Source: Mesaphorura yosii (lineage: Eukaryota > Arthropoda > Collembola > Poduromorpha > Tullbergiidae). From it: DNA of 64,000 nucleotides. Both the position numbers and the translations under genes were made by a program. Where the stretch lies: NCBI GenBank assembly GCA_009869945.1, contig WIXG01000193.1, forward strand, positions 1-64,000. Direction: 5' to 3'. This document shows positions 48,016 through 59,642 of this stretch, piece after piece. The stretch's first letter is position 1. Every line of letters begins with the position of its first letter. The notes below the pieces were generated by a model. It was not told the origin of the DNA and did not search any database. It saw nothing but the letters and a program-made list of their open reading frames with translations.

Positions 48016-50252
48016 ATGTCTTGGATTGTGAACATCGCTGGAAAAGCGGAAGATTTCCTCAATAAAATCGACCAATCTACAGCCGTTGCTTTACAAAGGT
48101 AAATCAATAAATTGAATCCACGTCCTATACTATGAGAGAAAGTGAGAATGTTCGAACGTTAACTGAGTTTTCGTTAATTTCGTTTGCAGTAGCAGCATAG
48201 AGTCAGGCACCTCGAAGGGTCGACCAAAGAAGAGAACGTCAGGCTTTGAGTATGGAGCTCCGACGTCGACTGCACTCCCGATGCCTTCGAACACAAGTAT
48301 CATGCTGCCGAACTCCACTCAAGGCACGAATTCTCCAAATTCCTCAAATAGCTTCATACAAAGTGTGGAAATAGAAACAAGCGGTGTGTCACCCGCCCGC
48401 GTCAGCAGTCGACCTAAACCACCAAGGCCATCAAAGCTGAAAAATGTGCCCAAGCCAATCGCAACTGATCTCGTTAATAATGGCAACGCAGTGTCAGATG
48501 CAGCAAGTCAAGCATTCCTAACGACTGGGCCAAGTAGCATCAAGACGGGTACACATAAAACCGACGAAGAACTGTTAGATTTCCTAAATTCTCCTTCCCA
48601 AAATCTGGACGAGAGCTCACTGTTAAGAAGTGAAATCGCATCACAATCGAGAGAGATGAACATGGTTCTCCGAAACTACAAGAAGCTTCAGGAAGGTAGG
48701 GCAACTTTTGAGGAAAGCGAAAGAAAGTGTACGATTCAATGGCGAGTTTTCCTTTCAGAGCATGATTTACTAAAGAAGTCTGCAGCGTTTGGAATTCAAA
48801 GCGAAACTAGTCGTCACTCGACAGATACGGCTCCAAGCGATGATCAGTCGGAACCACTAAACGCAGACTACGCAAAGCAGATTGCCGAAAAGAATGCAGA
48901 GATCAGCGAGTTGCGTGAACAACTGAAATCTGTTCTCGACAAATTAGAGACGAATGAAGGAATCCAATCTACCAAAAATCGATTAGCACAGCTGGAGCTG
49001 GAAAACCAGCGTATCATTTCAGAAAGCGAAGAGGCCACCAATAAACTCAGTGCGATCAAGAGCAAGTTAGAAAATTCCGAAACACAATTAGGAACTGTTA
49101 AAGATAAACTCGTCAATCTGGAGAAGGAGTATTCCAGTTACAAAGAGAAAGCAAAAAGCATATTGCAGACAAAAGATGAACTCATCGCAAACATGTCTTC
49201 CAATAATAAGAATGATGAGGACGGAGAAAACGGTAACATCAATGGCGGGTCCTCCTCGAGCAAACAGCCGAATGAATTCCAATTTCTGTCAGAAATTGGC
49301 TCCCTGAGGTGAGGCATTGGAAGTGATTCGTGTCTTTGGTTACTTCTAAATTCCACTTTTTATTAAGGAGTGAACGCGAATTGCTTCAAGCTGAGATAAC
49401 TCAGAATCGTTTTTACACGGATTCATTGCGTGAAGAAAATAATCGACTGGAATCTGAGCTGACTTCACTAAGAACTTCAAACACGACACTACATTCGCTG
49501 CTGTCAAAGGAAAAGCAGATCAGGCACAACTTCCAAGAAGAGAATTTGAAATTATCACAGCATATCTCCACGCTTCAATTAGATTTTGAAAGAGAAAAGC
49601 TTGAAAAAATGAAATTACAAGAAAAAGTAGAAAAATATGAAGCAGGTGGAAGCTCCGGTATGAGAAAGATTCACAGCATGAACGATTTTGAGGCTGGCCA
49701 GCAAAAATTTGGATCTAGCAGTGATTTCGATGAGACTGATACGCTGAGGACAAGAATCACTGCATTATCTCAGAGTTTATTGGAGAAACAGAATTATATT
49801 AATGCGCTCAGTGCTGACAAGCAGCTACTACAGCTTAGAATTGAGAGATTACAGTCCAAGCTAGAAGAAATGAACCAAGAAGTAGAATACCACAATGCAG
49901 AATCATTTAGTTTGGACACGGACGGATTATCAAATCATTCAGGTAGTAATACAAAGAGATAACGATTATAAGGAAATATTAATTACACACGTACGAAATT
50001 CTCTGAATCCTTTCAGTTGTTTCCAGCCAGCCGCTGTATTTAAGCGAGTCGCCGTGGGACTCAAGAATTGCCAGGCGTATGAAACGTGCATATGCTCAAG
50101 TTGACACTTTCTGTTGTCAAATTGGACTCATTCTAAGACAAAGACCAAATATTCGCTTAGGATTTTGCTTGTACATAATTTTCCTTCATTTGTGGGTTTT
50201 CTTTGTACTTTTTTCGTGGTCGCACAATCACACGTCCGCAGACGCAACATGA
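48016..50252 (+). CDS. GOLGA5: Golgin-84 (GOLGA5), Golgi coiled-coil tether
   Basis: Golgi membrane tether that binds Rab GTPases and keeps the ribbon and intra-Golgi traffic in order. Exon 1 (48016-48098) encodes MSWIVNIAGKAEDFLNKIDQ, the conserved family start. Exon 2 (48190-48695) is low-complexity with the motif DEELLDFLNS. After a 63-base intron (48696-48758) a long coiled coil follows (EHDLLKKSA ... YKEKAKSILQTKDELIANM; then 49368-49941, LSQSLLEKQNYINALSADKQ). The last exon (about 50018-50252) gives SPWDSRIARRMKRAYAQVD and a C-terminal transmembrane helix (FCLYIIFLHLWVFFVLF), then a short tail SHNHTSADAT*. The stop in frame after KR at 49962 is intronic. The protein is complete and family-like. 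Confidence 0.93.
48696..48758 (+). other. 63-base stop-free phase-1 intron in golgin-84
   Basis: GTAGGG...TTTCAG, exactly 63 bases, with no in-frame stop, so the frame runs through it. Joining GAA-G to AG-CAT gives the family-like coiled coil; the donor lacks a perfect consensus but the acceptor is strong. It is treated as an intron by inference. Confidence 0.65.
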
Positions 50253-50561
50253 GACTTCAAATTAAATGTTCCTTGATCTTCAACTAAGCTTTGATTTAAA
50301 CAGTATCCGGTTTAATTAAATCATATGGCGTGACTTCCACAATACCTTTTCAATGGTACAATAATTACTCATGTTAATTTGCAACGTAGTTCTGGTATCA
50401 ATTTTAATCTTTCGAATGGACGATTGTTCAAAATTTATGGATGAACTGCTGCTTAGTATTAACATGTCCAATAAATAAGTATATTTCTGATGCGAATATT
50501 TTCCTTAAATAAGTTCTTGATTGTTGTTCGGTCTTTGTGTGGTGGTACCAAGGCCGTACAC

Positions 50562-50604
50562 TTAATTATTAGAGCTCTCTTAGCAAGAGACCTCTAATAA
50601 TTAA
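50562..50604. repeat. Near-perfect hairpin, 20-base arms and a 3-base loop
   Basis: Left arm 50562-50581 and right arm 50585-50604 pair at 19 of 20 positions (one C-C mismatch) around the loop AGC. Weaker inverted likeness extends outward: GGTACCAAGGCC at 50544-50555 matches the complement of GGACCTTGGGTGGTAC at 50607-50621 with gaps. It lies between two convergent genes. It could be a small foldback element, a transcript-end structure or an RNA precursor. Confidence 0.85.
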
Positions 50605-50676
50605 AGGACCTTGGGTGGTACGTACTTATTTTGGCAATGAGCGCGATGTTACAACGGCGTCTTAGCTTTTTCCGGA

Positions 50677-50725
50677 CAATTGCTCTAGGGAATTTGGCCT
50701 CAGGCAATTGTTCCAAGTGAATTGT
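50677..50725. repeat. Degenerate 14-base repeat patch
   Basis: Successive segments close to AATTGCTCTAGGG, AATTTGGCCTCAGGC, AATTGTTCCAAGTG and AATTGTAAC resemble the unit of the arrays at 1-117 and 14950-15172. About four diverged units, same orientation as the first array. Confidence 0.55.
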
Positions 50726-50946
50726 AACTCCATGCTTTCTGAATCAAAGATGTCAACGAGCAAGACGGTTGGATTGCACATGCCGCTGCGCTGAGTGAAC
50801 AAGATGTGTGAGTTTCATAAGATTCAAATCAAATTCAAATCAGATTCAGTTGCAATAGAAAACAACGTAAAGTTTATTCGTGAGAAGATAGGGTTATACG
50901 AGAAATATTAATACAAATAATATGCTACACATCATTCTCTGCTTGT

Positions 50947-51478
50947 CTAATGGTTGGTAGACGCTTGGCGTCTAAGTAAGATGTAGATCTTCTCTTTGAT
51001 CCAGTCCTTGGTGTACGGAGCATAAGTACTCGTGCTCTTCTGGTACCTGAAATAAGAAACGAACAAGGTTGTTGGAAAAGTGGCAAACAATCAATGTGTA
51101 CGCTAATTTATGTTATCGTGGAGCGCAAAACTTACACCAAGCAAGAGAGATCTGCCAATTGATCAATGAAGTCAAAAAGTTGTGAGATGTCGTAGGTGAT
51201 TGACGGAGTTGCCGGATTTTGCCTTTTGAGATGCTCCTCGTATATTTTGCAAACACCCTCCATACATTCATTGACCGATTCAAAATCACTGTAAGTTCTT
51301 GACTCTGGCTTTGGACCAGGTTGCATCAATAGAATTGTGTGTGACTGAAAGATTAAATGGCCGTAGGAAGTTAACTAACTCGCAAGTTCAAATCATCAGC
51401 TCCCAGCATTATTTCTAGGATCTCATCACTTATGCCTATGCACTATGCACCATGCGTCTACGCCATCATACTTACCAT
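50947..51478 (-). CDS. ERH: Enhancer of rudimentary homolog (ERH)
   Basis: Small nuclear RNA-processing cofactor that forms homodimers and scaffolds splicing, decay and small-RNA complexes (the nematode homologue ERH-2 is part of the PETISCO piRNA complex). The start codon (51476-51478) is the last codon of exon 1 and is followed directly by GTAAGT. The next exon (about 51132-51335) begins [20 protein letters not shown] and contains [20 protein letters not shown] and [20 protein letters not shown]. The last exon (50947-51046) begins [20 protein letters not shown] and ends RRQASTNH. All of the family's conserved blocks are present; length is about 100 residues, as usual. The order golgin-84 > < ERH is convergent, with FAM50 upstream on the same strand. 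Confidence 0.95.
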
Positions 51479-52057
51479 ACTGAAGTGATATCAACTGCGG
51501 AACGCCGATCTAATGACCTTAACCCAGAACTGCTTGACACCGGTAGTCAAATCCGAAGCAAAACCAAGTCCTGTAAAGAACCCCAAGAAATGGTTAAAGT
51601 CAAACTGTCAATACTACCCAACTCAAACTTCAATTATTCAGAATACCTTAGTTCGATGGAACTCCGAAGAGCATTCAATCAAGTCAACTGAATCCAAAAA
51701 AATAAATTGCGAATTTAATTCGCTCGGTTCGAAAATGATCAAATCAAATGAAGCCCGACTGTTGCTGCTGCTGTACTGAGCTTGGGCTTTTATGGTGAAT
51801 CGGCTTCCTTTGCTGCATTTCTACAGCTTTAATCTGGTTCGTGTCTTCCATGTCCCATGCATTTCATGTGCACAAAGTGCGACCAGACTATCCCTTCATC
51901 TATACCTTCAATGTCCCGGCTGCTGTTTGAATTGACCCATTTGTCGAATAGAAATGCGGCTCGACAAGCCTGATTATTTAATTAACATGCTTTAATGATT
52001 TAATCACTACAAAAATTAACCCAGATTTATTAACAAGCGTTTAATTCAGTTTTAAAA
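51479..52057. other. Spacer between ERH and FAM50
   Basis: ERH promoter and FAM50 3' UTR (minus-strand AATAAA at 52026-52031). Open frames here are without support. Confidence 0.5.
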
Positions 52058-53502
52058 TCACTTTGCTTTGTCGGAAACGGTGTACTTGGCGTATGTTTTG
52101 TTTGGATCGTACGGCTCCCAACGAGAAGCTGGAAATATGTGCTTGTTCCTCTCATACCTGTGAGAATTATGTCAAATTAAATATTAACCAATAAATGTAA
52201 GTTGAAGGAGCCTAAACGCACGCCAGTACACTTACCAATTACGTATCAAAACCTTGCCCGCATGCGAGTCCTCCTTCTCGCGACTTGCATCACTTTGCAC
52301 GCGTATGTCGTCACGAGCGTGGAAGGCGAATAGTGGACCACTCTTGCCACGAGCTTTGGTGACAATCAAGTCATAAAACGTGTAATGGTGCGGCAGAATC
52401 AAATCCTCTTTGACATACCTGCCAATCATACGAAAACATTTGTTTTTGTTGATGGCTCTCGGTAGTCGTTATCGCCAAAGCTTGAAGACTTACATTAGCT
52501 GGTCCGCTGTAACCGTTCGTAATTCGCCAAACTCGCTTCTTAGGGACTCCAGACACTTTTGTAGAAACTGATATATTGAGGTTCCTTTCGTCACTTTCAA
52601 TACCTTTCGGTGCCCAGATCCGTCCCAGTAACTGTACGTGACTTCCATCTCCTCACTTTTAAGTGCCTCTTGTGCAGTTACCCACTCCTGAAGAACTTAA
52701 AGGATTGATTCATTTATAATGAGGAAAGGAAATCTATTCATGGGAGTTATTTGATTTGCTAATTCACCTGTCTCAAAACTTCTCGCAGGCGATTTTCTTC
52801 CTCTTCCCGTTCACGGTCGGGCAAGAAACTGGTGTCAACGTCTGGATTCTTCGTCATTCTCTTTTTCTTCGGGGCAGGCGCCTCGGTGCCCTGCAGTTTG
52901 AAAGCCGGTCCAGCCTCTTCTTCCGATTCCACCTTGCTTTTAGCCTCATTGCTATTGCTATCAGAGTGATCTGAGTCCGGCTCAGTTTTTATCTTTGTTT
53001 CTCCACTGTCCTCATCACCACTTTTGTCACTGTGCCCACCATCACTATCATCCTCATCTTCGTCAATCTCATCTAGGAATGAAAGCGCTCGTATCTGTTT
53101 CTTTTGGAGTTCCTTCTGAGCCTTTTTCGCCTGCATTTCTTCCATTTTCTTCTGCTCTTTCTCAGCTTTCCTTTGTGCGATTCGCTTTTCTCTTTCTTTA
53201 ATAACCGTATCCTGTTTTTCTCTCATTTCATCCAACGTCACCAGTCCGATTGTTGAGCTCTGTTGGCATATGTGCTTAATGAAGCGTGCGAGAACATTTG
53301 CAATGACGATGCTTCAATTTACCTTCAACTGAGCCTCGATCGCATCATAATGCACAGCGAATTTGTTCTCCATCTTGTCTACTTTTAAGTCCTCTTCGAT
53401 CTTCTTTCGTCGAAACTCTAACTCCTGAGCTTCTAGTTCTCGTTTCTTCATCAGTTGCATTGCGCGGGACCCTTCACGGGCCGCACCCTTGTATTGGGCC
53501 AT
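52058..53502 (-). CDS. FAM50: FAM50 (XAP5) nuclear protein
   Basis: Nuclear protein associated with late spliceosome complexes. Start at 53502 ([20 protein letters not shown], the diagnostic N-terminus). Then an extended charged helix ([20 protein letters not shown]), [13 protein letters not shown], a long Lys/Glu coiled helix with an acidic Asp/Ser tract (about 53000-53070), and [20 protein letters not shown]. The XAP5 domain follows, split over small exons: [73 protein letters not shown] and [20 protein letters not shown]. The stop is at 52058. It is complete; about 340 residues, as expected for the family. Confidence 0.95.
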
Positions 53503-54067
53503 CTTTGACGATGCGGATCTGCGGTTACTGCTCTACTTTCTACGAAAATGCCACAGTATTGCTTTTCAGTAAATACACACATTTTCAGTTTCTTCGAAAC
53601 TTACCTTGAAAGGCGGCTCGCACTGGAAACCTAGTTTTTCCACTAATTCGACGAGGAGTTGTAAGTTGATATGTTGTGGGTCGTGTAAATTAATCCTGTA
53701 GTTACTTCTCACTTCACTGAATGATATTTAGTCAATTTATTAAAATCCGAGTCGAAAGTCTCGAAAGCTCGATTGTTAGAACTTTTTCGTTTCCTTTTAG
53801 CAAGGATTTCCTGCTGCACGTCAGCAACTCAAAGCTGCTGCTTCTCAACTCCTGACTCGTGAATCGTCTTTGTCAAAAATATTAATTTCGTGACACTCAA
53901 TTTACGACCTTTCACCTTCGATTCCGCTTGTGCTTGTGTTGCTTACAAGAGTCTATTTCGTATGGTTTTGGAGCGCATCAGCAAGAAGTTGAGTGTAATT
54001 GTGCTTGTGCCGCAATTTGCAAATTGCACACAACGTAAAGATATGAAATATTTTCAAAATATAAGAA
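53503..54067. promoter_or_regulatory. Divergent region between FAM50 and piwi
   Basis: 565 bases between two start codons facing away from each other; both promoters should be here. Nothing else recognised. Confidence 0.45.
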
Positions 54068-57000
54068 ATGAGTGGCAGCGGTAGGGGGAAGAAGTTTGAG
54101 AAAATCACTGAGGAATATCGTAGAGGTGTTTTAGTAAGTGACGCTAACTATTAACTATAAACTTTTGCATCGTGTGATGACGAAGTGATCATAATCAAAC
54201 CGATTAAATGGTTCCGAAAGGCTGACTTCCACGTCTTTACAGGGAAGAAGTCCTTCTCCAGATGCGCGTTCCACGTCCAGCACGGATTCCGCACTCGCTG
54301 AGTCTGAATCGCCTTCTGATTCCAAAGATAGCCCGTCAAGTCGCAATGTCCCTGTCAATGAAAGACCAATTCAAGCCGGCCGTGGCAGAGGTCTTTTCCG
54401 TCCACCACCTGCAGAACTCCATATTTATCAGCCGCAGCAGGGGCCTTCTCCCTTAATATGCGGGCCTCTTCGTCCAACGGAAAGCGTTCTCGTAGACACT
54501 TCTCCCAGATCTTTGTCTGAGAGAAACAGTGACGAGGATAATTTGGTAGAGCAGATACGGCGACTGAATTCAGGGTTAGGTGTAGGTAGAGGTGAGTTGT
54601 CCGACCGGTCATTTCGGTTGTGTACATGAGACAAGACTTGAAAAATTGGTTGATACGTTTGTGTGGCTTAATCTTAATGGATTAGGTCGTGGTATTGGAA
54701 GGGCCAGAGGCGTGTTCGCAGTGTCAAGCAACGAATCAGAGAATGGTTTCAGAGGAGCCTGCGGTGGTTTGACCCCACCAGGACCAGGTTTGGGAATTCG
54801 CAACATTTCTCCGCTAACATCAACACCACTTCCATCTACATCGTAAGGAACGCGTCGCAAGATCAGTTTATTGTGTGCGAATAGCGAATGGAGGTACACT
54901 TTTTACTGTCATTTGGCAGGTCTACTTTCTCATCGTCAAATTCGGAGACTGGATCAGTCGATGTAACTCATCGGAAAGAAGTGATCAAGCGAGGATTAGA
55001 AGGAAGAATGTATGTGCTTTTTATGGAATGCTAATGTCTGAAGCAAGATTCTCTTTCGCGAGACTAAGTTTCAATCTACACTCGCAGTGTTTCGGTCGCC
55101 GCAAATTATATTTGGCTAGCTGTAGAGGAGCACAAAGGAATTTATCAATACCATGTGGATTTTGACCCACCCTTCGAGAACTGCAGGGCCACACGAATAA
55201 TGTTGAAGGACCACGTTGGTGTTCTTGGAAGCATTCGAAATTTTGACGGGGCAAAACTCTTTCTGCCGTTTAAACTTCAAGATAAGGTACTTATTGCATA
55301 CTCATTGCAAATAATTATGTGTACCCGGACTCCCATCGAGACTGAGGTCATCGCTTTGTTTGATTAGGTCACGAATCTGGAGTCTTTTAATCCAAATGAT
55401 CCTACAATGCGTGTCAAAATTACTGTGAAGTACATTTCACCAAGCAAAAGCGAGGCTTACATGCGGGATTACGTTCAATTTTGCAATATTCTTTTTCGAC
55501 GAATTATGACCGTCCTGGGATTAGTTAATGTCAACAGACACTTTTTCAATGCTCAGCTGGATGCAATTATTCGGCTTCCACAACATAGGTATTATAGAAA
55601 TTCTATGAACTCTATCAAGTCTTTGTATGATTTTCAATTCTCGACAACAAGAGTCTATACTAGGTTAAGAGATAGACTCCCACTCAGTCTGGGGTAGCTG
55701 TGGGTCCCCATACGGCCTTCCCCGACCTCCCGCCGCCAACCCCCCCTCCTCCAAACTTCCCATCGCCAAACTCAAACTCCCACCTCCAGCCTCTCTCTCC
55801 TGCAGCTGCTTCTGGGGTTTGTATGGTCTGATCTTGTCAATGGAGCTGGAAGTGTATTGTTGAGCTCCGTCAGGAGCTTGTGATTGTGTTTGAAGTTAAG
55901 GGGTATGAGTGTATGCTTTTATAATAGAGCATATGCATTGCATATATGTATGGATATGCGACTGATTGTTGATGGTTGCACGTTGGGAAGGGCTAGAACT
56001 TTCCTACTGCCGGTGCGAAACTGGCTGGAGCCGTATCTCTTAACCCAGTATAGACTCTTGCTCTCGACTGATCTGTAATACCGATATATAGGCTAGAAAT
56101 ATGGCCGGGATATGTGACAGCGATTGACGAGATGGAGGGTGGGTTAATGCTCTGCTGTGATGCCTCCTTCAGAGTCCTCCACACTGACACGATGTTGGAT
56201 ATCTGGTGAGAGTCATAACAAGGTGTTGCAAACCGTGCACAGGAAGAATATTAATAACATGAAGCATTGTTGATTGTTTCGCAGGGATGACGTAAGGCAT
56301 GGAAGCGCAAGAAGTGGTGAGATCGACCCAAAACAGCAATACAAGGATTATCTTCTTGGGAAAATTATTTTGACGAGATACAATAATCGCCATTATCGAA
56401 TTGATGATGTGGACTTCAACAGGACACCGCTGTCGACCTTTGAATGCCGTGGAGAACAGGTACAAATTACATTCACTCCCGTTGATATTCCTAAACTATA
56501 TCAAGCAAATCCTGTGTAGGTCACCTTTGCGGCCTACTACCAAAGTCAGCACAACATTAGAATAACGAATTTAGAGCAGCCACTTCTTTGTCACCTTCCG
56601 CGGCCAAAGAAGAATGATCCCCGGCGGGTACGACGTGACTTATCGACTTGTTCATTGCTCTTGAATGTGAAAAGTTGATGGTTATGTTTTGTGGCTCAGG
56701 ATTCGGCCAATCCTATTTTGTTGATACCCGAGCTATGTTACGTTACGGGCTTGAGTGAAGATTTAACTTCCAACAACAAAATAATGAAGGACATGTCTGC
56801 ATGCACCAGACTCACTCCCAACCAAAGGAACGAATACTTGGAAAAATTTATCGAAAATGTCCACAGTAAGTCGTGCTTGGGCCTGTGGTTTCGGTTTGTC
56901 TACTACAACATCGAATTTTCATTCAAAGATCATGAGGAGGCAACCAAAATTTTAAAGGATTGGGGATTAAGGTTGGAGAAAAGTTCTGTGAAGCTGGAAG

Positions 57001-58811
57001 GAAGAGTCATTGGAGAGGATTTGGTAGTGGAATTGAATCAAAACTATAATTTCACATTAAAATCAAGGGGCTACGAATTTGCTAACGAAACCAAGAACAA
57101 GTTGTGCTATGACCCGGTAAGCGCCAATCATTGCTCGAATTGTCGCTTGACATGATTGATTCAGAAATTCGATAATTCCTGCTTAATGCGATATTTTGCG
57201 GTAGGTTAATGTTAACGAGTGGGCGGTGTTCTTTCCTTCCCAAGAAGGAGGCAAAGTGGAAAATTTGCGGCGCACATACATTGACGTTTGTCGAAAACTG
57301 GGGATAAAAGTTAGCCCTGGGAGAATGGTTCCAATTCCTGGGCGTCGAAATGATGATTATCGCCAAACCATAGGAAACTTTTTGCGCCATAACCCCAATG
57401 TAAGGGACTTGTAAGGGAACAGAACGGACGAATCGAATGAGCAATTACATATACTAATTACACTAATGACACGGCCTTGAATCTTTCCAGCTTAAATTTT
57501 TCATTCTTATCATGTCAAGACGACAAGATGATGTGTATGGACTGATGAAGAAATTGTCTTGTGTTGACAAGCCGATACCATCGCAGGGTATTCTAGCCAA
57601 GACTCTTTCCGATCCTAGGAAACTCAATTCAATCATTAGCAAGATCGCACTGCAAATTAACTGTAAGATCGGCGGTAGCTTATGGACCATCAAAATGCCA
57701 AGAGTAAGTTCAAAGTTAAGATTAAGCTACTTGACATGGATTATGCCACTAGTACGATGCGCACTACGTCGTATTGTTTGGTCTTGCTTCATAGGTTGAG
57801 AAGATCATGTTTGTGGGAATGGATGTTTATCACGATCCGAAGCAAAAAGCATCTTCCGTAACGGCACTCGTCGCTTCACTCAACGACACGCACACAAAGT
57901 ACTTTTCGAAAATTATTCGACAACGAACTCACCAAGAAACAATGTCGTCGCTTCGCCCAATCTTTGTTGAGGCCTTGAAGGAATTTCACAATGTACGTTG
58001 TGTTTTCGCATTTTCACTCTGGCCATAAGATCGTTGCTGACTCTTCAATGTTTTAGATGAACCAATGTTGGCCAGATCGAATACTTGTTTATCGGGATGG
58101 TATTGGCGATGGTGAATTGGAAACGACTAGGCAGTTTGAAGTTGTTCAACTGACAGAATCAGTCAAGAAATATTGCGAAAATGATCCGAAATTCACTTAC
58201 ACAGTAGTGCAAAAGCGTATTCATACCAGAATATTTGCAGAGGATACAAAAGTAGGTGTTTTCCCAATTCCATATATAGTCAGTTGAGTTGAGACCGGAA
58301 CCCGAAATATGCATTACGGCCTTAAAATTTTAGATGGGAAGATACGTTAATCCAGAGCCCGGAACTGTTCTCGACAATACCGTTACAAGAAAGTACTTTT
58401 TTGACTTCTTTCTAGTGTCTCAACTCATAAACGAGGTAATGAAACAGAATGAACGTAATTATTAATCAATTGAAGGCAATGCTCATGCCTTTAACTTATT
58501 TAGGGAACCGCGACCCCAACTCATTACGTTGTACTCGAAGACAATTCGGACATAGCTCCTGATTTGATCCAAAAATTTACGTTCGCTACCAGCTTCATGT
58601 ACTACAATTGGGCAGGATCAATTCGGGTGCCAGCCGTTTGTCAGGTAAAGAGTATTAGATTAGCGGAAAATTCGCGATCGAAGCAGCACGTTCACTGATA
58701 GTCTTGTGCTTTTCATTCCTGTAGTATGCCCACAAATTGGCGTATCTTGTCGGGCAATACCTTCAATGCGATCCTGCTGATCAGTTGAGCAAGCAATTGT
58801 ACTACCTGTGA
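54068..58811 (+). CDS. piwi: PIWI-clade Argonaute with a complete slicer triad
   Basis: Binds piRNAs and silences transposons in the germline. Start at 54068 (MSGSGRGKKFEK). The N-terminal exons hold Arg-Gly motifs (QAGRGRGLFRPP, GRGIGRARGV) suited to Tudor-protein binding. The N domain (GIYQYHVDFDPPFENCRATR, 55160) and linker follow. The PAZ domain spans the exons after 56092 (LTRYNNRHYRIDDVDF, 56370) and the MID region is in 57205-57700 (RKLNSIISKIALQINCKIGG). The PIWI domain has Asp in MFVGMDVYHD (57810), Glu in FVEALKEF, Asp in VYRDGIGDGEL (58092) and His in QYAHKLAYLVGQ (58730), so DEDH is intact. It ends QLYYL* at 58811. About 15 exons; the intron at 55589-56091 has a mobile-element insertion. 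Likely PIWI/Aub clade. A poly(A) signal is at 59030-59035. Confidence 0.95.
55646..56061. mobile_element. Non-autonomous inverted-repeat element (MITE-like) in a piwi intron
   Basis: The inverted ends 55648-55674 and 56034-56060 are 27 bases each and match at 26 positions; the shared core is AAGAGTCTATACT then GGTTAAGAGATA. The 7-base sequence TCTCGAC flanks both sides (55639-55645 and 56062-56068), a plausible target-site duplication. No transposase is encoded in the ~415 bases; the middle is rich in CCT/CCA tracts. Removing the element and one copy of the duplication leaves an 80-base intron, typical of this gene. Confidence 0.75.
56866..56928 (+). other. 63-base stop-free phase-1 intron in piwi
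   Basis: GTAAGT...TCAAAG, 63 bases, no stop in frame. Removing it joins CAC-A to AT-CAT and restores the family-like FIENVHNHEEATKILKDWGL; retained, it would insert 21 mostly hydrophobic residues. The strong donor supports an intron. Confidence 0.8.
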
Positions 58812-59642
58812 TTTGGACGAAATATTCATGGAGCGAGTCAAGTCAGACAAACTGCCACAAACGACGGGCCTCATTTTTATTTTAGACGAGTGTCTTGCAA
58901 TTGATGAGTTGAGATAAAACGATTTTGAATGAGACGTACATTTTATGCAGCATGTTTTAAACATTTTTATGATGCTCACTGAAATCTAAAATGATCTCGA
59001 TATTCTTGCTAACTTTTTGAAAGTATTTTAATAAAACCACTAGCATAATCAAATTAATCATCGTATGCAACAAGTGTTCTTTGTTTACTGTCCGCACGAG
59101 CTTCGTGAAAAGAAGTCGTGACAGGAACTTGCGAATGATGACCGGTAAAATGATCTCTTTGCTTCCATTCAAAATCCATCTGCCTGATTTCATCTGGTTC
59201 GTTCATATTGACACTTGTGTTATTGTGTCAAAAATTTATTGGTAAATATTTAACAACTCCTGTTAGTGTTAGTTGGTAAATTGCTCAGTGAGATCCGAAC
59301 GGAAGCAAGACCAAAAAATTGTGCGATTGTGCCTTGGGGTTAATTTCGTTACCCCAAGATCAATTACCTCGTGCTAAATTAATTACATTTCGTAGCCAGC
59401 TACCAAGCACCAAGCCACGAAAATGATAGCAAGTTGTTGAATTCCATTTCCTGGAAGTGGAACAGGAACGGTCAATTCCAGGTGCGGCAGTGCGCTCTAT
59501 TGTCAGTCGAAAAAGTATTCAGCTGGTTGATCTCGTAAGTGTATGATGAATTAAAAATTTCCCAGCCTTTTTAACAAAATGGATGCTGGCTTCGATTCAG
59601 GTTCACCTGTGAGACACTTCTTGAAATCACAGAGGTCTCGAG
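58812..59642. other. Spacer between piwi and ZIP9
   Basis: Piwi 3' UTR (poly(A) signal AATAAA 59030-59035) and the ZIP9 promoter. No gene recognised. Confidence 0.5.

Larger units (their letters stand above)
50253..50946. other. Convergent 3' region of golgin-84 and ERH, with hairpin and repeat relics
   Basis: Contains the golgin-84 poly(A) signal (AATAAA 50470-50475), the ERH signal on the minus strand (50873-50878), a strong hairpin at 50562-50604 and a degenerate patch of the 14-base repeat at 50677-50725. No gene. Confidence 0.7.

Noticed and set aside
55700..55810. CCT/CCA-rich tract inside the piwi intron
   Set aside because: It could be taken for a proline-rich coding segment, but it lies inside the inverted-repeat element, with no open frame continuing to either exon.
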